Positions 33,426 to 47,200 are shown, counted from the first letter of the stretch. The stretch is DNA of 64,000 nt from Pachyseris speciosa (GCA_016490735.1 JAEMWC010000103.1:837501-901500), one strand, 5' to 3'. The notes: generated from the letters alone by a model not told the origin. Numbers and translations are program-made.

Positions 33426-34879
33426 ATGATCCGCACTTTGCATGGCTTCTTCCATTTCTCTTTTCCTGATCGCGTTTTTACTCTTTTGCTACTGGCACCG
33501 TACAGATCCGGACAAAATTTAATATGACTGCGTTCACAGATACGTTGCCTTCGAACACGGACCAAAATTGTGCTTCCACACGGCCGTTTTCAGATCGTTT
33601 TATGTAAACGATACAAGCCTATAATGTGCACTCTCGTTGTGTCACAGTCTTTTTCTACGCGTGTTTCTGTGGACGCTAAACCAAAATGGGGTTCTCTCAC
33701 AACATTTCGACACCCATTTCCAGGACTCATTTTATAAACTGTGTGTGCCTTTGAAGTATACAATGCCCACCAGGGATAATGTGAAATCAAAATAACAGTT
33801 TATTTGAACACAATGATTACAAGAAACAAGAACGGTCGGTTTATGAAAAAAACGATACAAATGTATACTGTTTTTAAGATTTACAATAAGTGAATATGTA
33901 TTTAATGAACTTGATGCAAAGAAGAGCTGAAGTCAATAAAAGTTACAACATGGAAAATGTACCAAGCAATTACTCTCTTGCGAAATAGTGTTGAGAAATA
34001 AATACGGGTTTGAATTTACCCGACTGTGCGGGGTAACAGTTGTTTTGAGTGCGTTTTGTTCCTTGTTGGCTGGGACTCAAATCATGCACCTCTCTTCTCA
34101 GCTGATAGTGTTGGAAGACTTCCTCGATCTAAGTGTACAACTGCTGGGTTCACGAGACTCCGGGATGGTGTTTGCTTCTGCGAAGCACTCCTCTGGGAGC
34201 TTGTTGGACATAAGCATGGCTGTACCTGTGAATCGCCGCACGCTGTGACTTGTAGAGCGTCGATTTGCAAGTCCTAAATTATCATTGCCTCGCTGGAATG
34301 AGGCGAACAAGCCCCTGCAATGAAAAACGAAAATGGTAAACGCGCGAGGAAAAAACCTGAGTCTACCCTGTAAACGCCGTTGATGACGGCAGGCCAAACG
34401 TCGCCAAGATCGTATCGTGTGGCCGTACCTACCCCCGAACGTTTTTCCTCGTGGGGAGTGGGGAGTAGGGAGTGGGGGGGGGGGGGGGGGGTACGGCAAA
34501 AGGTAGGCCACAGATGGCATTGAAAATTGTTTGCCATGCAGGAGGAACGCACATGTGACACTAGCATAGAAACTGGATTTCGAGCAGGGGGCACCCACGC
34601 CGCCCGAAGATGACACCCGATATATCTGAATTGGAATTACTATAACCGCTCGTAAGCTAGCCAAAAGAGCTGACTTGAGGGAACTTCGCACGAACTATCT
34701 TCCCGGCACTGAACTTCATCACACAGTCGCAATCACTCAAATTTATGGCGCTGCTAAACTGTCTCGTTATCTTTTCAGACGACAACGTAAATATATGGGA
34801 AAACTATCCAGAAACTATATTAATGTAAACGACGTGGAAATAAAGGAAAAGAAAGAAAAATTAATCGTCATCCACTCAC
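33426..34879. other. 3' UTR of gene 2 and intergenic DNA
   Basis: A candidate AATAAA signal lies at 33935-33940. A G-homopolymer of about 18 occurs at 34477-34493. The frames at 34026-34691 have no domain and overlap on both strands, so I call none of them. Confidence 0.4.
33935..33940 (+). promoter_or_regulatory. Candidate polyadenylation signal of gene 2
   Basis: AATAAA about 510 bp after the gene 2 stop codon, in an AT-rich context. It is the first canonical hexamer I noticed downstream. Confidence 0.35.
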
Positions 34880-37800
34880 AACAGGGGTCTATCTAATTCT
34901 GGAGTGTTTTTTTAATTCTGGAGTAAAAATTACACGGTTATTAACCTAAACATGCGCTTTTTATGGTTATTAATCTGGTTTGGCGATACTTTACGACTAT
35001 TAATCGTAAAGAACGTGTTCTGCGATTAATAATCGTGTACTTTACGATTAATAATCGTAAAATTCACGATTATTAATCGTGTTTGGAAGATTATACGATT
35101 AATAATCGTAGAACGCGCGATTATTAATCGCATCTGACAGGCAAACACGGTTAATAATCGTATGTTACCGATCTCGGTCACAACAAACAGTGAAGACAGA
35201 TTTGATTTGACCGGCCGCCATTACGAGAAATTTTTCAAAGTTAAGCACTACTCTCGCCGGGGCTGGCTTTGATATAAATATTACACAAATGAACCCTTGA
35301 GGTGGTTAAATTTCTCTTGATTTTTGTTTTTATGGGGTTTGTCAGTTCGCGAATGATATTTTACTCGGTTTTCACTCTTCGGCGAACGCCAACGCGAGAA
35401 GTTGGCCGGATTAACAACAAACTCACCAGCGCGAGCGATGATGTGAAATAAAACTTTGACAGCGATAATTAGGTCAACGAGGCCGTCTAATCAAATCTTT
35501 TGCAATCAACCACGGAAAAAGAGAATTGATTTATTTAACGCAGTGGCTATATGCCCTTATTTTAATCCATTTCAAAACTCCCAAATGAATCTTATAGTTT
35601 GATCCTAACACCGTGAAATTGACAAGATGCGAACTTGAAAAATTGAAAACTTAATTGCTTGTCTTTTAGTCGAAAGATTCGGTCGTGAATACGCTGCAAT
35701 AGTAAGCGTATTCTGGAAAACAAGTGATTTGAAAACGATATCGTCTTGTAACTGATAAAATCTCTAAGTCTTATTAAAGTTTTCATGCAGTCAAAATGTT
35801 GGAAAAAATCACAAAGTGAGAAATCGACAATAGTGCACGTCGTACATCAAGAAACCAGAGGGAAAATATCAGGCACTACGAAAGCAGTTTTATCTACACA
35901 CTTAAACCCTAAAATGCACCAGTTCATAAGATAATAGTGTTTGCGAATTTGTTTTCATTCACGAATGACAAAAGTTAAGCGACTTGTAAACACAGGCGTA
36001 AAATTACATAAATCGGTTGCACGAGGCTTACTGGAGCTAACGTGTTCTGCGATTAATAATCGTGTACTTTACAGTTAATAATCGTAAAATTCACGATTAT
36101 TAATCGTGTTTGGGAGATTATACGATTAATAATCGTAGAACGCGCGATTATTAATCGCATCTGACAGACAAACACGGTTAATAATCGTATGTTACCGATC
36201 TCGGTCACAGCAAACAGTTGAAGACAGATTTGATTTGACCGACGAGAAATTTTTCAAAGTTAAGCGCTACTCTCGCCGGGGCTGGCTTTGATATAGATAT
36301 TACACAAATGAACCCTTGAGGTGGTTAAATTTCTCTTGATTTTTGTTTTTATGGGGTTTGTCAGTTCGCGAATGATATTTTTCTCGGTTTTAACTGTTCG
36401 GCGAACGCCAACGCGAGAACTTCGATTAACAACAAACTCACCAGCGCGAGCGATGATGTGAAACGTTTGTAAAACTTTGAGAACGATAATTAGCTGAACG
36501 AGGCCGTCTAGTCAAATATTTTACAAACAACCACGGAAAAAGAGAATTGATTTATTTAACACAGTGGCTATATGCCCTTATTTTAATCCATTTAAAAACT
36601 CCCAAATGAATCTTATAGTTTGATCCTAACACCGTGATGCGAACTTGAAAAATTGAAAACTTAATTGCTTGTCTTTTAGTCGAAAGATTCGGTCGTGAAT
36701 ACGTTGCAATACTAAGTGTATTGTGGAAAACAAGTGATTTGAAAACGATATCGTGTTGTAACTGATAAAATCTCTAAGTCTTATTAAAGTTTTCATGCAG
36801 TCAAAATGTTGGAAAAAATCACAAAGTGAGAAATTAACAATAGTGCACGTCGTGCATCATAAAAACAAGCGGGAAAATATCAGGCACTACGAAAGCTGTT
36901 TTATCTACACACTTTAATAGACCCTAGAATGCACCAGTTCATAAGATAATACTAGTAGTGTTTGCGAATTTGTTTTCATTCACGAATGACAAAAGTTAAG
37001 TGACTTGTAAATACATGCACCGGCGTAATTTCATAAATCGGTTGCTCGACGTTTACTGGAGCTAACGTGTTCTGCGATTAATAAACGTAAAATTCACGAT
37101 TATTAATCGTGTGTGGAAGATTCTACGGTTAATAATCTTGGAACGCGCGATTATTAATCGCGTCTAACAAGCAAACGTGGTTAAATAATCGTATGTTGCC
37201 GATCATGTTGAAAACAAACTTGACCGACACCTAGACACGAAGTTTCAGGATTTAAGCTAACGGTCGACTCTTTGATATCCGCTCTTCTCAAAATTCTGCG
37301 ACGGTGTGCATAGTACGATTAATAATTGTAGTTATGTCCGCCTTACTTATCCCGTTAGCAGCCTTTCACACTTGGAAAGTAGCCGACGCTCTCAGTCCGT
37401 TGTTATAAAGCCGGTCGTCAGGGCAGCAACACGGTGACACAAAAGTAGAAAACTTCGGAAGCGAAAATTTTTCCTTCAAAGGGAATCCAGCGGGTTAAAC
37501 AAAATGGTTAAATGAAGTCCAAAAACTAACGCCTACATGACAGATAGAATTTATCGATATCAAGCTTTTTCATGTGGTTTTGAAACACGCGGCCAAATGC
37601 GAAAACAAAACGCTGTCGATCGATCGGATGCGCAAGTATACGCGCCGAGTCTTTGCATCGTCTTTGGAAAAATATACCTCAAAGAGAACACGGACTAAAA
37701 CCGAAGACACACGTCTGGGAGAGAAGTGTATTCTCTGTGTGATTTTTTTAGTGTGTGTTATATACTACGAGAATGCACTATGCAAATTTAGTCGAAAAGC

Positions 37801-38985
37801 CGTCACGCAACACTGTGCGAGAATTGGCTTTTACCAGCCGCTCCGAATTTGCTGTAAATATGAGCGCTTCAGGAAAATCGAAGCTATCTTTGTAAATAAG
37901 AAAAATTCCTCTCAAATAGGAATAAGTCTTAAGTCGCACATTTTCACTAGTCCGTGTAGCAGTATTGAAACCGCAGTGAGTCGTGAGTGCGAAGAAGCGT
38001 CAATGCCGAATTTTTTCAGAGTCTGTCAGCGACTCATTTCTTTGTTTACAAAAAAAATCCAACTATCTGCTGAAACGAATAAAACTTTCATGAGGAAGGC
38101 TGCAAATTTTAAAAAGGTTTTTTCTTTGAGTAGTTATAAGTCTTGATTTGCCTTGTCTGGATGTCTTAACTTGTTTTGGCGCCAAAATTTTTATTACGCG
38201 GGAAAAATAGGCCTGCCATAGTAGAAGATTAAATGTTTAAAATGGGATGGATTTCCATGCATGTTATTTCCCTAAAACACCATTCAACATTGACATGAAT
38301 GTACTTGATAGCCAGATTATTTTATCGCCTTTACCAGAAAATGGGCTTACCTCCGAAACCAGCGTAACTTGCTAGTACTTTTCAAGGCGTCACAATCCAT
38401 GTGTCACTCATACGTCTCAAAACTCGTTTAGAAGGTCTTTAAAACACTGCTCTTTCAATTTCATTCATTAACTGACGTTGGTGTGATTCCGTTATTTTAA
38501 CAGCTATCGATGATCTGTCTTCACTGGTTTGCATTCGCAAGCCTGAGGCTGGTGTGTAAAGCAATCTCCAAGTGGCGTTTAGTCCTTGTAAATACACCGC
38601 ATCGTTGTTTTCAACTGATATTGATGAAAGTTGGTTCTTGTTGTCACGATGACTCCCTGGAAAAATTCAGCCGGGAAATACCGTATACTCGCTGTGTCGT
38701 GTATTAAACATGGCAACAGAGTCAGCTTGATTCAGCTTCAGAAACAAAAAAAAAACCTGAGAGGGAACTCAACAAAATGTTTGTGATTTTCACTGAAGTG
38801 AATAGTTCTTGATCGGCTTGATGCAGAGGTGAAGCCATCTCTGATTCTGAGTTTGAGTTAGAGAGAAGAGTTCCAGCACCCGGCAAATAGATAGCCTGTA
38901 TCTGGCTGCTCAAAGTGGTCTCTATTCTTACGTTGCCCGCCGTCTTGATTTCGAGAGCTCGCTGTCAAAATTTACCCAATCACAG
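34880..38985 (+). repeat. Left arm of giant palindrome
   Basis: A 4,106-bp inverted repeat arm. The inner boundary is sharp: identity with the other arm stops after ACCCAATCACAG. Confidence 0.85.
35019..37205. repeat. About 1.02-kb tandem repeat within the left arm, with clusters of ATTAATAATCG motifs
   Basis: The cluster beginning GTTCTGCGATTAATAATCG occurs at about 35019, 36042 and 37067. The sequence between (for example TGAACCCTTGAGGTGGTTAA and GAGAATTGATTTATTTAA) is repeated with small changes. Each cluster holds several copies of CGATTAATAATCG or its complement in alternating orientation, spaced 15-30 bp. The right arm carries the mirror image at 41440-43626. These could be transposase-binding sites, but that is inference. 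Confidence 0.75.
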
Positions 38986-39390
38986 AGGTAGTTGTCAAAA
39001 CTCAGTCTCCACCCAACCCAGTTGTGTGTTCTAGCTATGTTTCTAAATTACGGTAATGCTCTAAACAAGGCGAGAATCGAGCACATTCACGAGGAAATAT
39101 TACGATTATACAACCCACAAAGGCCTAAATTTTGTCATGTCGATATCACGGCAGTTTTGGCATACAGGGCCTTAGCTAGGTTTTTGTGTAACGGGAGGTG
39201 GGGGAAGGGGGGGGGGGGGGGCGCTTATCGTGAGTGCTGGGTCTAGGAAATGAATTTCTTGATTTTCAAATTAACGTGAAGTTGTTTGTTCCAAATTGCG
39301 TTCAATCGGAGAGCTTGTCGTATGGAAAAACCTAACGCCACTTTGACGTGGCTCGCACGGTGTGACAACTGTAAATCAATGTCCCGATGG

Positions 39391-39458
<68 letters not shown>

Positions 39459-39659
39459 TTTGCTCAGCCCCACTAGCCTTGTGTGCTATAAATACTGCCG
39501 AGGGTAAAAAAGGGTCGTCAAATTATTTATTTTACCGCCTTACGCTAGTGTGTCCAAGCTACACTAGCAGCGTGACGTGATTTCACTGCTTTATGTGGTA
39601 CATAAATGAATCAGCCACAGTTCATGACCGTTTTCGTTTTTGCGGCACGCTTTGCTTCG
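38986..39659. other. Loop of the giant palindrome
   Basis: 674 bp of single-copy DNA between the arms. It includes a G-homopolymer at about 39197-39221 and a (CA)n tract. No gene is seen. Confidence 0.7.
39392..39453. repeat. (CA)n microsatellite
   Basis: An uninterrupted CA run of about 31 units inside the palindrome loop. Confidence 0.95.
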
Positions 39660-42600
39660 CTGTGATTGGGTAAATTTTGACAGCGAGCTCTCGAAATCAA
39701 GACGGCGGGCAACGTAAGAATAGAGACCACTTTGAGCAGCCAGATACAGGCTATCTATTTGCCGGGTGCTGGAACTCTTCTCTCTAACTCAAACTCAGAA
39801 TCAGAGATGGCTTCACCTCTGCATCAAGCCGATCAAGAACTATTCACTTCAGTGAAAATCACAAACATTTTGTTGAGTTCCCTCTCAGGTTTTTTTTTTG
39901 TTTCTGAAGCTGAATCAAGCTGACTCTGTTGCCATGTTTAATACACGACACAGCGAGTATACGGTATTTCCCGGCTGAATTTTTCCAGGGAGTCATCGTG
40001 ACAACAAGAACCAACTTTCATCAATATCAGTTGAAAACAACGATGCGGTGTATTTACAAGGACTAAACGCCACTTGGAGATTGCTTTACACACCAGCCTC
40101 AGGCTTGCGAATGCAAACCAGTGAAGACAGATCATCGATAGCTGTTAAAATAACGGAATCACACCAACGTCAGTTAATGAATGAAATTGAAAGAGCAGTG
40201 TTTTAAAGACCTTCTAAACGAGTTTTGAGACGTATGAGTGACACATGGATTGTGACGCCTTGAAAAGTACTAGCAAGTTACGCTGGTTTCGGAGGTAAGC
40301 CCATTTTCTGGTAAAGGCGATAAAATAATCTGGCTATCAAGTACATTCATGTCAATGTTGAATGGTGTTTTAGGGAAATAACATGCATGGAAATCCATCC
40401 CATTTTAAACATTTAATCTTCTACTATGGCAGGCCTATTTTTCCCGCGTAATAAAAATTTTGGCGCCAAAACAAGTTAAGACATCCAGACAAGGCAAATC
40501 AAGACTTATAACTACTCAAAGAAAAAACCTTTTTAAAATTTGCAGCCTTCCTCATGAAAGTTTTATTCGTTTCAGCAGATAGTTGGATTTTTTTTGTAAA
40601 CAAAGAAATGAGTCGCTGACAGACTCTGAAAAAATTCGGCATTGACGCTTCTTCGCACTCACGACTCACTGCGGTTTCAATACTGCTACACGGACTAGTG
40701 AAAATGTGCGACTTAAGACTTATTCCTATTTGAGAGGAATTTTTCTTATTTACAAAGATAGCTTCGATTTTCCTGAAGCGCTCATATTTACAGCAAATTC
40801 GGAGCGGCTGGTAAAAGCCAATTCTCGCACAGTGTTGCGTGACGGCTTTTCGACTAAATTTGCATAGTGCATTCTCGTAGTATATAACACACACTAAAAA
40901 AATCACACAGAGAATACACTTCTCTCCCAGACGTGTGTCTTCGGTTTTAGTCCGTGTTCTCTTTGAGGTATATTTTTCCAAAGACGATGCAAAGACTCGG
41001 CGCGTATACTTGCGCATCCGATCGATCGACAGCGTTTTGTTTTCGCATTTGGCCGCGTGTTTCAAAACCACATGAAAAAGCTTGATATCGATAAATTCTA
41101 TCTGTCATGTAGGCGTTAGTTTTTGGACTTCATTTAACCATTTTGTTTAACCCGCTGGATTCCCTTTGAAGGAAAAATTTTCGCTTCCGAAGTTTTCTAC
41201 TTTTGTGTCACCGTGTTGCTGCCCTGACGACCGGCTTTATAACAACGGACTGAGAGCGTCGGCTACTTTCCAAGTGTGAAAGGCTGCTAACGGGATAAGT
41301 AAGGCGGACATAACTACAATTATTAATCGTACTATGCACACCGTCGCAGAATTTTGAGAAGAGCGGATATCAAAGAGTCGACCGTTAGCTTAAATCCTGA
41401 AACTTCGTGTCTAGGTGTCGGTCAAGTTTGTTTTCAACATGATCGGCAACATACGATTATTTAACCACGTTTGCTTGTTAGACGCGATTAATAATCGCGC
41501 GTTCCAAGATTATTAACCGTAGAATCTTCCACACACGATTAATAATCGTGAATTTTACGTTTATTAATCGCAGAACACGTTAGCTCCAGTAAACGTCGAG
41601 CAACCGATTTATGAAATTACGCCGGTGCATGTATTTACAAGTCACTTAACTTTTGTCATTCGTGAATGAAAACAAATTCGCAAACACTACTAGTATTATC
41701 TTATGAACTGGTGCATTCTAGGGTCTATTAAAGTGTGTAGATAAAACAGCTTTCGTAGTGCCTGATATTTTCCCGCTTGTTTTTATGATGCACGACGTGC
41801 ACTATTGTTAATTTCTCACTTTGTGATTTTTTCCAACATTTTGACTGCATGAAAACTTTAATAAGACTTAGAGATTTTATCAGTTACAACACGATATCGT
41901 TTTCAAATCACTTGTTTTCCACAATACACTTAGTATTGCAACGTATTCACGACCGAATCTTTCGACTAAAAGACAAGCAATTAAGTTTTCAATTTTTCAA
42001 GTTCGCATCACGGTGTTAGGATCAAACTATAAGATTCATTTGGGAGTTTTTAAATGGATTAAAATAAGGGCATATAGCCACTGTGTTAAATAAATCAATT
42101 CTCTTTTTCCGTGGTTGTTTGTAAAATATTTGACTAGACGGCCTCGTTCAGCTAATTATCGTTCTCAAAGTTTTACAAACGTTTCACATCATCGCTCGCG
42201 CTGGTGAGTTTGTTGTTAATCGAAGTTCTCGCGTTGGCGTTCGCCGAACAGTTAAAACCGAGAAAAATATCATTCGCGAACTGACAAACCCCATAAAAAC
42301 AAAAATCAAGAGAAATTTAACCACCTCAAGGGTTCATTTGTGTAATATCTATATCAAAGCCAGCCCCGGCGAGAGTAGCGCTTAACTTTGAAAAATTTCT
42401 CGTCGGTCAAATCAAATCTGTCTTCAACTGTTTGCTGTGACCGAGATCGGTAACATACGATTATTAACCGTGTTTGTCTGTCAGATGCGATTAATAATCG
42501 CGCGTTCTACGATTATTAATCGTATAATCTCCCAAACACGATTAATAATCGTGAATTTTACGATTATTAACTGTAAAGTACACGATTATTAATCGCAGAA

Positions 42601-43765
42601 CACGTTAGCTCCAGTAAGCCTCGTGCAACCGATTTATGTAATTTTACGCCTGTGTTTACAAGTCGCTTAACTTTTGTCATTCGTGAATGAAAACAAATTC
42701 GCAAACACTATTATCTTATGAACTGGTGCATTTTAGGGTTTAAGTGTGTAGATAAAACTGCTTTCGTAGTGCCTGATATTTTCCCTCTGGTTTCTTGATG
42801 TACGACGTGCACTATTGTCGATTTCTCACTTTGTGATTTTTTCCAACATTTTGACTGCATGAAAACTTTAATAAGACTTAGAGATTTTATCAGTTACAAG
42901 ACGATATCGTTTTCAAATCACTTGTTTTCCAGAATACGCTTACTATTGCAGCGTATTCACGACCGAATCTTTCGACTAAAAGACAAGCAATTAAGTTTTC
43001 AATTTTTCAAGTTCGCATCTTGTCAATTTCACGGTGTTAGGATCAAACTATAAGATTCATTTGGGAGTTTTGAAATGGATTAAAATAAGGGCATATAGCC
43101 ACTGCGTTAAATAAATCAATTCTCTTTTTCCGTGGTTGATTGCAAAAGATTTGATTAGACGGCCTCGTTGACCTAATTATCGCTGTCAAAGTTTTATTTC
43201 ACATCATCGCTCGCGCTGGTGAGTTTGTTGTTAATCCGGCCAACTTCTCGCGTTGGCGTTCGCCGAAGAGTGAAAACCGAGTAAAATATCATTCGCGAAC
43301 TGACAAACCCCATAAAAACAAAAATCAAGAGAAATTTAACCACCTCAAGGGTTCATTTGTGTAATATTTATATCAAAGCCAGCCCCGGCGAGAGTAGTGC
43401 TTAACTTTGAAAAATTTCTCGTAATGGCGGCCGGTCAAATCAAATCTGTCTTCACTGTTTGTTGTGACCGAGATCGGTAACATACGATTATTAACCGTGT
43501 TTGCCTGTCAGATGCGATTAATAATCGCGCGTTCTACGATTATTAATCGTATAATCTTCCAAACACGATTAATAATCGTGAATTTTACGATTATTAATCG
43601 TAAAGTACACGATTATTAATCGCAGAACACGTTCTTTACGATTAATAGTCGTAAAGTATCGCCAAACCAGATTAATAACCATAAAAAGCGCATGTTTAGG
43701 TTAATAACCGTGTAATTTTTACTCCAGAATTAAAAAAACACTCCAGAATTAGATAGACCCCTGTT
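39660..43765 (-). repeat. Right arm of giant palindrome
   Basis: Mirror copy of 34880-38985, with the tandem clusters in reverse order. Its outer end lies 87 bp before the Polinton terminus. Confidence 0.85.
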
Positions 43766-43852
43766 TCACGTTCTCTGATAAAACAACCCTTTCAATTTGG
43801 TCAGTAGTATAGTGTTTGGCGGTTTCAGCACACATTTCAAATAAATGATTAT

Positions 43853-44040
43853 AGTTATTTAATTTGATGGAATCTATAGTTATTTAATTTGATGGAATAT
43901 ATAGTTGTTCAATCTGATGGAATCTATAGTTATTTAATTTGATGGAATATATAGTTGCTCAATCTGATGGAACCAAGGTCAGCACACTTCATAATATGCG
44001 TGACATTCTCGGAAAACAGGGAATGAGTCATCGCCTATAG
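43853..44040 (+). repeat. Polinton left TIR with 25-bp tandem subunits
   Basis: The outer part is a ladder of 25-bp subunits alternating AATCTATAGTTATTTAATTT and AATATATAGTTGTTCAATCT, each ending GATGG. There are four full subunits at 43871-43970 and a partial one before them. The inner part, with GTGACATTCTCGGAAAACAG and TCATCGCCTATAG, matches the right end at 63842 in reverse. Confidence 0.9.
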
Positions 44041-44214
44041 CTATTATTATAACTCACGTGACGGTCGCATGATCTTTTCTAGCCAATCATAATGAAACAA
44101 GTTCCTTATTATAAATTCTTGAAGTAAAGTTTACTGACAATTTTTACTTAAAAAGTTTATGCTAAAGTTTGTAGACCGACACAGCTGTGCCGTGACGTCA
44201 TGACTTCTTTGGAT
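44041..44214. other. Subterminal noncoding DNA
   Basis: About 170 bp between the left TIR and the end of polB. No motif recognised. Confidence 0.5.
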
Positions 44215-47200
44215 TTACTTTTTGATGGCACAGTGCCCGTATGCGTAACTGTTGATTCCGTCTTTTGATATATATCTTTTGTCATCGAAGCAACTGAGTG
44301 ATACTTTGTTGATTTCATAGCTTCCTAATTGATGGTTTTCACTTCTGATTGTTTTCATTGTATGATGCATCTGTTTATTATTAAATAGTGTCTCCTTATA
44401 ATTTTCATGTTTGATGTTCTTTTTTATAACAATCTTTTTGATTCCTTTTGCTGTTTTTCCTCCTTTTTGGTTATCTTTCATATAGCTATACATTTTCGAT
44501 CGTAGACCGATGAATTCGCAAACGGGTACTCCTGCTGCCTCATCTTTGAATTTGCCAATAACTTTTTTATTAGTCTTATTGAAATACGGCGAGCTTTCAG
44601 GGTAGTCACTGTTGTCAAATTTATCTTTATCATTCCAGAAATCCCTATAGACATCTTCAGCTTCAATCTCATATGTCAAACTGTCTGTATCAGTGAAGAG
44701 CAACTTAGCCTTATTACCATACTTTTGTTTAATGTAATTATAATTGAAATCATACATTAGTGTCTTACTAAGATCTAGAATACACATCCCCACATATGCC
44801 GGCCGGTTTAAAGTAAGTGTTTCTTTGATCTTATGCACTGCAACTAGATTTTCATTGAATATCTTACTGCTAACATAAGTTGGTTTACTGGCTAATTTCA
44901 ATAGCTTCTTCTCATCAGTCACCAATCTGACATCTACTCTCTTTCTGAGATTCTCCATGGTTTTGCCAAATACTGAGTTATTCATTAACTTGAAAAAGTC
45001 TTTCTCAAAGGCATTTTTGGCATTAGTTCTTTTCTGTGTGTTGAAGTCAATGTACTGTCTCAGCCAAGGGGATTGTTTGAATTCAAGAACCCTATGGATT
45101 TTTGTTATTTTCAAACCTAAGTCTGTGTATAATTGGAGGTTTCTGTAATGAAGAACATATTTCTCTTTGTTGCTTAATGTTGGTATCAGTTTATGTACCA
45201 AACCAGTTGATATATTGTATTTCTTTGCAATATCTTTGCAGTAATCAGACAACATGCCTTCAGTTACTTTCACCTTCTCTGGTCCAAGTGGGTAGTCATT
45301 ATGATGGTCATGTAACTTTTGGGGGTATTCCAGATCAACTTCAAGTATCAAACCCTTTGAACTATCTTCTTTGTACTTAGCAAGGTTGAGATTGTTTATT
45401 TTATTCTCAGTCATCCATCTAAATCCGCCAGTTGGAAGGTATTGACTCATTGCCCAACCATATAGATTGTTTGCATCAAGATACATGATATATTTCGAGG
45501 GCGCCTTCTCATCGTATTCTTTCATGTACTTATTATTTGCTTTACCATAACGGTTGGCAATATAACTGATACCACCTCGCAGACCCTTTTCAATGAACTG
45601 GAACATATCAATGTCAGTCATCAATTCTAATTTGATATTAGTCATTTTTAGCATGGCGTCCCAAGATAAACCGGGAGATGTGAAATAGTGACACGGGTCC
45701 AGTTTATAGTACTCAAGGCACGTTTTTCTGAAGTTTTCAAATACATCAGCCAGTAGGAGTACATCTGTTTTAAGGTATAGATCATGATACTCACCCATGT
45801 TTTTCAAAGAGAATGCTTTCCAAACAGTCTGAGCATGTGCATAGTCTTCATCTGATATATGCTCATCACTCAATATACTGTAGAATTCTTCTTTTGATGG
45901 CAGCTTTTGGTTAAATTTATTGAAACTATCCATATAGTCATAAGGATAAACACCTTTATGTGCCACCAGATTAAGATCATTTCCCTTGAACTCTTGTGAT
46001 GTGTATTTTAAGGCTTCTTTTGGTAGATTGCCTACAAGTTTTTCCAAACTAGAGCTCATGAACTGGAAACTATCAAGAAATGTTAGGTGATTGCCAAGCA
46101 TGAAAGCCATATACTTCTCCATATTATTGGGTATAGCATTGATTGTCATCTGGCACTTCTCACCTTTCTTATTTGTATAGGTGTGTTTCTTGACAATGGC
46201 TCCAATCTCTTGCATAATAAAATGACTATCATAACCTCTTAGATTGTGAAATATAACAGGTATCTTTATTTCTTCTGGGTTAACTTTAAGTTTCAGGTTA
46301 CATTCTTGATGAGCTGATCCTCTATACTGGCCAGTAATATGACAGTGATCTCGTACTCGAATATCTTTGTCAGTGTATTTTTTATCACAAATGTGACATT
46401 CTTTGGCTTTTTGGAATTCCTTCTTATCATCTTTTGTCATTTTCAATGGTTTGTTGAATTCTTTTTTCATAACCTTCTTGCAATATTTAACTTCCTCAAT
46501 CACAGCTTCCATGAATTTGTACACAGCTTTTTCACCCCTGTATATTTGTATTGGTTTGCTGTATTTATCATCATAGCAACAAACAACCTTGTAACCATAT
46601 CCACAGTCAGTATGCTTCTGATAGGCTTCAGTGTATGATTTATTATTGTTGGGTTGGCAACCATGTATCTTCTCAGTTATAGCCTCAAAATCAGCATATA
46701 TCACAAATGGTACCTGTTGTTGTTTATGAAAGTTGTTGAATTTCAGAGTATTGTTATCCTTGGTTGGCATCTTTATTGCTTGTGTGCCATTAACTAGCAT
46801 ACAGTTGTCCTTATGATCATTCAGAACCCTTTCAGAGCTGAAACACTGAAGACAATGCATGCAGAAATGCTTTCTATGCTCATGTTTAGTCTGATTATAC
46901 ATTAACTTGTTGAAATCTTTGATCAACACATAATGTTTGTTTTCATTTTCAGTTATAAGAAGAAGATTCAAACAGTCTTCATACTTTTCTTTTGAAACAT
47001 ATAGTGGATATGGTTGTTTATTCTCATAACCGAAAATATTGATGTTGATCTCATTTTGTTTTTCGATCTTATTGTAATGTTTGGTTGCCACTGGAAATTC
47101 AATTCCTGAATAATCCAATTTGTCAATATACTGTTTGTCTGATTTTTTAATCCTCTGTGGGTTTTTCTCTTGTGGGTTCAAATGTCTGATATGAGACCAT

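Larger units (their letters stand above)
34880..43765. mobile_element. Giant foldback transposon: 8.9-kb palindrome with 4,106-bp arms
   Basis: Left arm 34880-38985 and right arm 39660-43765 are reverse complements. Every mirrored pair of positions adds to 78645 at all points compared, so no indel separates the arms, and I saw no substitution in the stretches I compared. TCAC sits just outside both ends (34876-34879 and 43766-43769), a likely 4-bp TSD. The termini read AACAGGGGTCTATCTAATTC. The arms hold internal 1-kb tandem repeats, as in Drosophila Foldback and Galileo elements. Mirrored frames (such as the 190-aa frame at 37574-38146 and 40499-41071) show no domain, so it is probably mobilised in trans. 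An assembly artefact is unlikely because both outer flanks are unique, but should be excluded with long reads. Confidence 0.75.

Noticed and set aside
34098..34691. 197-aa minus-strand frame
   Set aside because: Low-complexity Pro run from a G-homopolymer, overlapping frames on both strands, no domain.
35019..37205. Spaced short repeats that could suggest a CRISPR-like array
   Set aside because: The repeats are AT-rich 13-mers in alternating orientation with repeated spacers, in animal DNA; nothing CRISPR-like.
37574..38146. 190-aa frame in the palindrome arm (mirror at 40499-41071)
   Set aside because: No recognisable domain, no start context. It is identical in both arms only because the DNA is.
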